Of a stretch of DNA of 64,000 nt, positions 34,569-40,727 are shown piece after piece. Location: NCBI RefSeq assembly GCF_002160895.1, contig NZ_NFLL01000012.1, positions 22,392-86,391 of the forward strand, in the 5' to 3' direction. The DNA is from Faecalibacterium sp. An122 (GTDB taxonomy: Bacteria > Bacillota > Clostridia > Oscillospirales > Ruminococcaceae). A program made the position numbers and the translations under genes. The first letter of the stretch is position 1. Every line of letters begins with the position of its first letter. The notes under the pieces were generated by a model. The model searched no databases. It had not been told where the DNA came from and saw only the letters and a list, made by a program, of their open reading frames with translations.

Positions 34569-35932
34569 GTAACGAAATGTTACGCACCTGGCAGGACCGG
34601 CACAGCTCCCATCCAGACATAAAAGGAGGTGTACCCCGAATCAGGGTACACCTTCTCTTTTCCGACACCACAGTCAAATGGGCCGCCGCGTATGGAGCTA
34701 TCTGATAATCGAAGTACCTGCACGGCCTAAGCCTGCTCCCCCATCCTCGGGCCGGTAATTCTGTATATGGGAAAACTTGGCCTTTTCGCTATGTACGTAT
34801 GTACAAGGTCAGTACAAACCTATTTGGTGAAAGGCTCCAGAGGGTGTAACCGTTTGTTACTCCCTTGAATTGGTTGTGACCAATTTGGTCACAACCAAAT
34901 GAAAAATCACCCCCACTGTTCCGGATTAGATGGAAATCGTGAAGCACGACATCCTTACCATGCCAGAAAGGGGACGGCGAATCACCGACCCCATCATTTT
35001 ACAGAGGATTTCCTTTATATGGGAGAATGGGAGAACTTGCCCTTTTTGTTGTGTACCTATGTACGAGATTCGTACAATGGCTACGGCAAATATCCTCCAG
35101 GCACAGCGCTTTATGAGTCTAAAGTAGGCGTGTTCAAATTGAACACACCTATAAAATCCACAGTCTGAGTTCTGAATCAAGCAGCCAAAATCCGATAGAT
35201 GAGAGGATTTCGCCCTTTTGCTATGTACGTGCGTACAGAACCTGTACATACGTACATAGCGAAATCCCCAAAACGTGCTATATACGCAATCCTTTACGTT
35301 CCTGAAGTGGTTGTGGACATTTTGTCCACAACCACTCGGATTTGACCAGGTTGTCACGGTGACAACTCGGTTTTGATGGCACTGGACAAAATGTCCTGTG
35401 CCACTGAAGATCTCCGAAAGCTTTAAGACTCTGAACTAGGTGTCGACAAAATGTCCACGGTCTTTTTATTGGATAACCTTTTCGGAAGTGCATTTGCGTT
35501 GATCCCAATTCTTGTAATCAAGTGGTCATTTTGACCACTTGATCTTGCACAATATCTGTATGCACGTATATAGCGAAACCCCCAAAACGCGCTATATACA
35601 CAATGCTTTATGATACTGAACTGGTCTGGGTCATTTTGACCCAGACCAACCGGGTTCCGATTAAGTCCCTATTTGGACTTACTAAAAACCAGGTTGTTTC
35701 ATCTCAAAAGCAAATCAGTAAGTTAAAGTAGTCGGATTCATTTGAATCCGACTACTTTATTTGCGTAAAGTTCGGACAGCAACTCTATCATACTGTGCCC
35801 GTTGGATCAAGTTATCATTTTGATAACTTGATTTTGAGAGCACGGTTGTCTCAGTTATTAGACTTATAATCAAGTGCTCAAAATGAACACTTGATTTTGG
35901 TTCAGTTGGTGCTGGATAAAATGTCCAGCACC
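34569..35932. repeat. Array of about 19 diverse palindromes upstream of the MobV relaxase
   Basis: A gene-free stretch filled with dyads of unrelated arm sequence. Left arms and spans: GTAAC 34569-34583; AGGTGTACCC 34627-34653; TGTAC 34792-34805; 34842-34864; TTGGTTGTGACC 34870-34898; TGTACGA 35060-35076; AGGCGTGTTCA 35126-35150; 35220-35260 (19-base arms, 2 mismatches); AGTGGTTGTGGACA 35306-35336; GTTGTCA 35350-35366; TGGCACTGGACA 35377-35403; degenerate 35445-35455; ATCAAGTGGTCA 35517-35543; TGGTCTGGGTCA 35622-35648; TAAGTCC 35662-35681; TAAAGTAGTCGGATTCA 35724-35759; ATCAAGTTATCA 35806-35832; ATCAAGTGCTCA 35869-35895; GGTGCTGGATA 35908-35932. Most have a 3-nt AAA/TTT loop flanked by TCA/TGA or ACA/TGT. 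Spacers recur: 35259-35290 and 35573-35604 match at 29 of 32 bases. Confidence 0.85.
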
Positions 35933-35983
35933 ACTTTTATAGTCGAAGCTCATCCACCTACCTAAAAGAAAGGAGTTTTTACT

Positions 35984-36106
35984 ATGCCCGTCATCAATAC
36001 GATTGAATTGCCAAAAAGGAGGGCCGTCATTGAGCCAACCACAATACGCTATCATGCGCTTTGCCAAGTACAAGGGGCCGGAGATCACCAACATCGAAGC
36101 CCATAA
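35984..36106 (+). CDS. Possible leader peptide overlapping the MobV start
   Basis: A 40-codon frame starting ATGCCCGTC with a good AAAGGAG site 7 bases before it. It runs over the TTG start of the relaxase in another frame and stops about 75 bp inside it. Its interior contains the AAAAAGGAGGG site of the relaxase. It could couple or restrict relaxase translation. The peptide (begins MPVINTIELPKRR) is not recognised, so coding status is uncertain. Confidence 0.3.
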   Translation: MPVINTIELPKRRAVIEPTTIRYHALCQVQGAGDHQHRSP

Positions 36107-37016
36107 CGAGCGCAGAAAAGAAAAGTACGCCAGCAACCCCGATATTGACCTTTCCCGCAGCAAGCAAAACTTCCACCTGATTAAGCCGCCCCAGCGCTAC
36201 CGGGCCGAGGCCGAGCGACAAATCAGCGCTGCCGGCTGCCGCACCCGAAAGGACAGTGTTCGGGTGGTGGAGGTGCTGTTCACCGCCACACCGGAATTCT
36301 TTCAGGGCAAGAAGCTGCCTGAAATCCGGCAGTACTTTGAAGAAGCGCTCCACTTCCTGGAGCAGTATCAACCCAAAGAAACGATCATTTCCGCCGTGGT
36401 GCATATGGACGAGAAGACGCCCCATATGCACCTTTCTTTTGTCCCCTTGACGCCAGATGGGAGACTCAGCGCCAAAGAAATTGTAGGCAACAAAAAGAAG
36501 CTGAGCTGGTGGCAGGACAAGTTCTGGGAGCACATGGTCGTCAAATACTCCGACCTGGAACGCGGTGAGAGCGCCAGCCAAACGGGCCGCGACCATATCC
36601 CGCCCCGCATTTTCAAGGAGATGGCTCACCTGACCAAGCAGCGCCAGAAGCTGGACCAGCTGCTCGCTGGCATCGGTCCCTTGAACAGCAAGAAGCGGGC
36701 CACCGAGATTTCAGAATTGCTGGACGGTTATATCCCGGCCGTGGAGAAGATGCGGACCCAGCTCAAAAAGTACAGTACAGCCTTTACCAGTACCAAGGCT
36801 GAGAATGAAAAGCTCAAGAAGAAAAATAAAAAGCTCTCGGAGTCCCTGGACGAGGCGACTCACGAGAGCGTTCTGAAGCAGCTGAAGGATGCCAAGCTCC
36901 AACGGGAGTATCAGGAGACCGTAGTCATTCTTGAACGCATTCCCAAAGAGATTCTGGATGCGTATACCCACATGGGAACCACAGAACGTGATCACCCCAT
37001 GAAACAGGGCTTATGA
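36030..37016 (+). CDS. MobV-family (Mob_Pre) relaxase
   Basis: A 328-residue plasmid-type mobilisation relaxase. The Mob_Pre domain (about 1-195) begins SQPQYAIMRFAKYKG and has the metal-binding motif HMDEKTPHMHLSF (about residue 124-136). It would nick oriT and lead single-strand transfer. The C-terminal third (about 225-310) is a Lys/Glu-rich coiled coil. The start is TTG 36030, six bases after AAAAAGGAGGG; no ATG fits. The palindrome array directly upstream, where MobV oriTs usually lie, suggests the array is part of, or derived from, a transfer or replication locus. Confidence 0.88.
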   Translation: MSQPQYAIMRFAKYKGPEITNIEAHNERRKEKYASNPDIDLSRSKQNFHLIKPPQRYRAEAERQISAAGCRTRKDSVRVVEVLFTATPEFFQGKKLPEIRQYFEEALHFLEQYQPKETIISAVVHMDEKTPHMHLSFVPLTPDGRLSAKEIVGNKKKLSWWQDKFWEHMVVKYSDLERGESASQTGRDHIPPRIFKEMAHLTKQRQKLDQLLAGIGPLNSKKRATEISELLDGYIPAVEKMRTQLKKYSTAFTSTKAENEKLKKKNKKLSESLDEATHESVLKQLKDAKLQREYQETVVILERIPKEILDAYTHMGTTERDHPMKQGL

Positions 37017-37034
37017 GCATTGGGAGGTAATCAT

Positions 37035-37220
37035 TTGGCAAAAAAGAAAGCGATCAATGATTACGGCACCGGCATTCCACAGCGCGAGATGGAAGCGCTG
37101 GCTCGAGTCCTGCTGCCGGAAATTGAAAAATTTTACGCCAGCGAAGAAGGTCAGCGCCAGTTTGCTCAGTGGAAAGAGGAACAGCAGCTAAAACAGCAGA
37201 ACCTCCCTATGGCTGGGTAA
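37035..37220 (+). CDS. Small hypothetical protein of the MobV operon
   Basis: A 61-residue polar protein with a TTG start seven bases after GGGAGG, 18 bp after the relaxase stop. It begins AKKKAINDYG and continues as a charged helix (EMEALARVLLPEIEKFYASEE). No domain recognised. Position and strong ribosome-binding site support it as real and co-transcribed with the relaxase. Confidence 0.6.
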   Translation: MAKKKAINDYGTGIPQREMEALARVLLPEIEKFYASEEGQRQFAQWKEEQQLKQQNLPMAG

Positions 37221-37236
37221 GTAAATTAATTTTCAA

Positions 37237-37262
37237 GTCTAGTGCTCAAGTGAGCACTGGAC
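37237..37262. repeat. Isolated palindrome after the MobV operon
   Basis: Arms GTCTAGTGCTCA (37237-37248) and TGAGCACTGGAC (37251-37262), one mismatch, 2-nt centre. It shares the TCA/TGA centre and the AGTGCTCA core with the array member at 35869-35895, so the relaxase operon is bracketed by related dyads. Confidence 0.65.
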
Positions 37263-37381
37263 CTACATAATACTAAATCATCGTATATCAAAGGTAACCC
37301 TCAAAATAGAAAATGTGCCTTCTTTCAATCAGGGAAGAAGGCACATCTTTTTTACCGGACTGGGAACTATTTTAGGGAAGA

Positions 37382-38143
37382 TCAGGATGCTGCAAACAAT
37401 TGCAAATTACTGTCCTTGTTTCGCTCACTCCATCGAACTACTTTTGCTTCATAATTTAAGAATGCATCCTCAATTCCTTTGGCAATTGTATTTTGATCGT
37501 TCAAAATTACAATCAATTGGCTATCATTTCTTCTTGCAGGTTTCGTATCATTCCAGGCAAACAAAATATTTCCCATACTTGATTTATTTGGATTATTAAC
37601 TGCTTGGCAAAGCCTTTCTGGCTTTGTTTTACTTCTTTGCAACAAGAAATCATAGTTATGAGAAAATCCGGAAATTCCAGTAAACTGAACATTGTCCGAA
37701 TAAAAAATATCCTTTTCTGAAAAGAATTCCTGAATATCATCAAGAAAAAGCGAGCTCACCTTGGCTTTAGAAATTGTGAACATATCATCAATTCGCAGCA
37801 TTGCCTGAATAAATAGGTGCTTTTTCTGTGCAAAAGAACTTACAGGAGCCTTACAAGTCAATTCATCTCCTTCAAGTTTTACACCGTACTGATTTAATAT
37901 TCGTTGTAGATGCTTTTTCCGTGCCGCTGTAAATTGAAATCCTTCCATCTTCAAATTTCGAATTGTGGCACTATCATCTGTAAAGTAAATATCATTTTCG
38001 ATTTGACGCACATAAATTTGAAGATAGTCATTCGCATTATCCAAATAAGGAGTTGTAATCTCGTAATACTCTCCTACTTTTTCAAATGTAATCTCCTGTT
38101 TCAGCCATGATGCGTAATCATCAATAAGTTTTTGAATATCCAA
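37382..38143 (-). CDS. DUF1828 + DUF1829 domain protein
   Basis: A 253-residue AT-rich gene. The N-terminal half (about 20-115) matches the DUF1828 pattern (ITTPYLDNANDYLQIYV, IYFTDDSATIRNLKMEG) and the C-terminal half DUF1829 (ISGFSHNYDFLLQRSKTKPERLC, ILNDQN). Function is unestablished; the pair occurs on mobile elements. The start is TTG 38143, six bases after AAAGGAGGG. It lies 17 bp after the frameshifted DUF6978 gene and shares its promoter. The two probably act together, perhaps as a toxin-antitoxin or defence module (inference). Confidence 0.75.
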   Translation of the reverse strand: MDIQKLIDDYASWLKQEITFEKVGEYYEITTPYLDNANDYLQIYVRQIENDIYFTDDSATIRNLKMEGFQFTAARKKHLQRILNQYGVKLEGDELTCKAPVSSFAQKKHLFIQAMLRIDDMFTISKAKVSSLFLDDIQEFFSEKDIFYSDNVQFTGISGFSHNYDFLLQRSKTKPERLCQAVNNPNKSSMGNILFAWNDTKPARRNDSQLIVILNDQNTIAKGIEDAFLNYEAKVVRWSERNKDSNLQLFAAS

Positions 38144-38160
38144 GATTCTCCCTCCTTTCA

Positions 38161-38609
38161 TTACAATACTTCAAGTTGATAATTGATTTGTGGTTGCTCA
38201 ACAACATTAAACTTTGTCAAAAAAGCAATCGTATTTTCCACAAAAGTATCTTCTCGGATATCTTCTGCTGGAAAAGCATAACCCCGCCCATATTCTTCTG
38301 TATATATATATGCCAGTGACTACCACAAATCTTTTTGCCATCCGGGTTATAATGAATGGTAGTTGGATTGATATGAAGCTCCAACAGCATTGTTCCATTT
38401 TTTCTGATGCGGGCTCCAATATTATACTTAAAAGGTTTGATTCTGCCTCGGTATATTTTTACGGCAAAAACATCCTTTTTAGTATCCCCAATAACATCAA
38501 ATTCTTCCTCGCCGCCACAGCTGGGGAATCCCACTTCAGCAACCAGAGAACGCTTTGTCATTTCAAGGAGTCTATGCGCTTCTTCATTGGTAAGTTTAGG
38601 AACGCTCAT
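38161..38609 (-). pseudogene. DUF6978-type gene with frameshift in a TA repeat
   Basis: From ATG 38609 (MSVPKLTNEEAHRLLEM) the frame reads well through GSHWHIY, then hits a (TA)5 tract at 38301-38310. Beyond it the coding sense continues in another frame as TEEYGRGYAFPAEDIRED to NYQLEVL and a TAA at 38161-38163. Removing one TA dinucleotide restores about 148 residues ending right before the DUF1828 gene's ribosome-binding site. As written, frame 0 ends at 38217 with an unrelated tail. It could be a recent inactivation, a phase-variable switch or a sequencing error. DUF6978 assignment is by recollection of the family pattern. Confidence 0.75.
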
Positions 38610-38633
38610 CTGATTACCTCCCCTATTTTGTTT

Positions 38634-38662
38634 AGTGTAGCACATAATCCCTGTTCATTCAA
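38634..38662 (-). promoter_or_regulatory. Promoter of the DUF6978/DUF1828 pair
   Basis: On the minus strand TTGAAT (38657-38662), 17-bp spacer and TACACT (38634-38639), 25 bp before the DUF6978 ATG. Confidence 0.6.
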
Positions 38663-38940
38663 TACATGGCAATTATTTAGTAAGGTTTCTTTTTCGACAA
38701 ATACTGTCCTATGAAACCTATAGACTATGGTTTTGAAACTTTTCTCTTCCCAAGACAGCACAGCGAATAACAAGTTCTAAAAGGCTTATGTCATCGGTCA
38801 AGAAAAGTCCCTTGAGCAATGGAAAAGTGCCTCTGTGCCCCTTAAAATCCGGTCACTGCGCCGCAAAGGCGGGCTCTCCCCTTTCCTCGGAGGAAAGCCC
38901 GCCCTTTCCGCTCACCGCGTCAAATCCAGGTTCTCGGTAG

Positions 38941-38991
38941 AAAGAAGAAATCCGAACCCGTCTCCCACCGGGAAGATCAAGTTCGGATTTC
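38941..38991 (-). terminator. Terminator hairpin following the tRNA-Pro 3' fragment
   Basis: On the minus strand GAAATCCGAAC/GTTCGGATTTC (38947-38957 with 38981-38991) followed by TTCTTTCT. It lies 7 bp after the tRNA CCA end, as expected for the original tRNA-Pro transcript. The 240 bp to its left (38700-38940) contain one GC-rich stem (AGGCGGGCT/AGCCCGCCC) and no gene. Confidence 0.65.
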
Positions 38992-38998
38992 TATCTCT

Positions 38999-39043
38999 TG
39001 GTCGGAGTGGCGAGACTCGAACTCGCGGCCTCCTGCTCCCAAA
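38999..39043 (-). other. tRNA-Pro (TGG) 3'-half fragment, attachment site
   Basis: On the minus strand 45 nt match the 3' part of a tRNA-Pro from the anticodon loop TTTGGGA through the anticodon stem GCAGG, T-arm (TTCGAGT) to an ACTCCGACCA end. The 5' half is missing: the sequence before TTTGGGA cannot pair with GCAGG. This is the displaced copy left when an element integrates at an anticodon loop. The element therefore lies to the right (higher coordinates), with the intact tRNA beyond this window. Confidence 0.8.
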
Positions 39044-39290
39044 CGTGTGTCAGAACTTTCAAACAGCACTCTGCCGCCCTCTTTGACGCTTTCTGTTGCT
39101 CCGCCAGTTCCTCTTTAGAACTCTTTTGCCCTGCTTGTTTCAAGAAAATCTTTCGTCTTTTGGGATTTGTGTGGGATTGGATTCTGTATATTAAAAGATG
39201 TTCCGTCCGGTTTTAGGGGGCGATGACAGGACGGTTCATCTCAGAGCAGAGGCGCAGGAAATACGCCGCATAAACAAAGAAATACTCTGG
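39041..39290. repeat. Element-end direct repeat, copy 1
   Basis: About 250 bp next to the tRNA-Pro fragment, closely similar in the same orientation to 43817-44062. Shared stretches include GCCAGTTCCTCTTTAGAACT, TTTGGGATTTGTGTGGGATT and ATTAAAAGATGTTCC, ending at the GGCGCAGGAAATACGCCGC hairpin (39251 on). The doubled GGGATTTGTG/GTGGGATTGG could be integrase arm sites. No gene is seen here. Confidence 0.8.
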
Positions 39291-39340
39291 ACCGTGGGCT
39301 TTGACAACACGGAATAATTCTCTTGTCAGATGAATACAAA

Positions 39341-39369
39341 TTGACAAGAATGACAAGAATGATTATAAT
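39341..39369 (+). promoter_or_regulatory. Consensus promoter with TGACAAG repeats before the AlbA_2 gene
   Basis: TTGACA (39341-39346), 17-bp spacer and TATAAT (39364-39369): a perfect sigma-70-type promoter 28 bp before the ATG. TGACAAG occurs twice (39342-39348, 39351-39357) and as the inverse CTTGTCA upstream (39322-39328). This suggests a repressor, possibly the encoded winged-helix protein, binds over the promoter. Confidence 0.85.
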
Positions 39370-39396
39370 GACAACTAAGAAAAGGAGGCGCTGTGT

Positions 39397-40701
39397 ATGG
39401 CATTTGTTGAGAGTGAAGTTGTTGAACTGAAAGCAGAGGTCGTGGGAGATATCTGCAAAGAAGTCATTGCCTTTGCCAATACAAAAGGCGGTACGCTGTA
39501 TATTGGCGTCAGCAACGATGGAAATGTCTTGGGGGTCAAAAACGCCGACCAAGTCATTTTGCAGCTAAACAATATGATTCGAGATTCCATCAAGCCTGAT
39601 GTGACAATGTTTGTGGGCTACGAAAACCAACACGTCGGCGACAAGGATATCATTGCTGTGACCATTCAAAAAGGAACCGACCGGCCCTATTATCTGGGCA
39701 GTAAGGGATTGAAACCCAGTGGGGTCTATGTCAGAAACGGCACATCTTCTGACCCGGCTACAGATACTGCGATCCGAAGAATGATCAAAGAAACCGATGG
39801 TGACAGCTTCGAATCCATGCGTTCGCTGGAACAGAACCTCAGCTTTGAAGCGGCAGAGAAGCAATTTGAAAAGCAGAATATCCCATTTGATGCTGCAAAA
39901 ATGCAGACCCTTGGGATGATTTCTGCAGATGGTATCTACTCCAATGTGGCGCTGCTCCTGTCCGATCAGTGTCCCAGCACCATTAAGGCGGCGACCTTCT
40001 CGGGAGAAGATAAAGGAACTTTTCAGGACAGAAGGGAATTTGACGGTTCGCTGTTTCAGCAAATGGAGGAGCTGTACAGCTATCTGGATATGCGTAACCA
40101 GACAAAGGCAACTTTTGATGGGCTATACCGAATCGACACACGGGATTATCCGGAAGATGCACTGCGGGAAGCGCTGCTGAACTCGCTGGTCCACAGAGAC
40201 TATTCCTTCCGTGCAAGCACCCTGGTCAGTGTATATGCCGACAGAATTGAATTTGTCTCTGTAGGCGGACTGCTTTCCGGCATTGAACTGGATGACATTA
40301 TGCTGGGACTCTCGGTTTGCCGAAATCCCAAGCTGGCAGCCATATTTTATCGTCTGCAGCTGATTGAGGCATACGGCACGGGTATGCCTAAAATTATGAA
40401 CGCCTATGGGGAGACGGAATTGAAACCAAAAATCGAGGTATCAAGCAACGCATTCAAAATCACGCTGCCAAACAGGAACGCCGGCGCAAATCATACAGAG
40501 ACATTGATTGGCACGGTCAAAGGCGATGAAAAGCGGATTCTGGATTTCATTGGTTCCCATGGCCATATCGTACGCCGTGATGTGGATCAGCTGCTGGATG
40601 TAAGCCAAGCCACAGCCAACCGAATTCTGAAACACATGGTCGCCAAGGGCCTGATTTATCAGGATGGAAACGGCAGGAAAACAAAGTATAGACGGAAGTG
40701 A
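39397..40701 (+). CDS. AlbA_2/Schlafen-like ATP-binding regulator with winged helix
   Basis: A 434-residue protein. The N-terminal AlbA_2 (Schlafen-like) domain (about 1-130) has VVELKAEVVGDICKEVIAFAN and GGTLYIGVSNDG. The middle carries the HATPase_c_4-type segment ALREALLNSLVHRDYS and the IEAYGTGMPKIM loop. A C-terminal winged helix (about 370-434) has VRRDVDQLLDVSQATANRIL. Proteins of this layout are often annotated as RecG-like or transcriptional regulators; nucleic-acid binding is likely, enzymatic activity unproven. ATG follows AAAAGGAGGCGCTGTGT. The next gene begins 26 bp later, so it probably regulates the primase-helicase. Confidence 0.85.
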   Translation: MAFVESEVVELKAEVVGDICKEVIAFANTKGGTLYIGVSNDGNVLGVKNADQVILQLNNMIRDSIKPDVTMFVGYENQHVGDKDIIAVTIQKGTDRPYYLGSKGLKPSGVYVRNGTSSDPATDTAIRRMIKETDGDSFESMRSLEQNLSFEAAEKQFEKQNIPFDAAKMQTLGMISADGIYSNVALLLSDQCPSTIKAATFSGEDKGTFQDRREFDGSLFQQMEELYSYLDMRNQTKATFDGLYRIDTRDYPEDALREALLNSLVHRDYSFRASTLVSVYADRIEFVSVGGLLSGIELDDIMLGLSVCRNPKLAAIFYRLQLIEAYGTGMPKIMNAYGETELKPKIEVSSNAFKITLPNRNAGANHTETLIGTVKGDEKRILDFIGSHGHIVRRDVDQLLDVSQATANRILKHMVAKGLIYQDGNGRKTKYRRK

Positions 40702-40727
40702 CTGTGGGTGTGGAGGGGGGACTGTGT

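Noticed and set aside
34423..34705. Two short frames (34423-34554 and 34577-34705, the second after AAAAGGAGG) near the start of the palindrome array
   Set aside because: Peptides of 43 and 42 residues with no recognisable similarity; the second runs through a palindrome. Possible, but not supportable without homologs.
34899..35168. An 89-codon plus-strand frame inside the palindrome array
   Set aside because: No ribosome-binding site, odd composition, and it crosses two dyads; treated as chance.
34569..35932. CRISPR array or replication iterons
   Set aside because: The dyads are not identical repeats with unique spacers (the reverse is true), no cas genes are near, and no replication initiator gene adjoins.
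38999..39043. Intact tRNA-Pro gene
   Set aside because: Only the anticodon-loop-to-CCA half is present; the upstream bases cannot form the anticodon stem.
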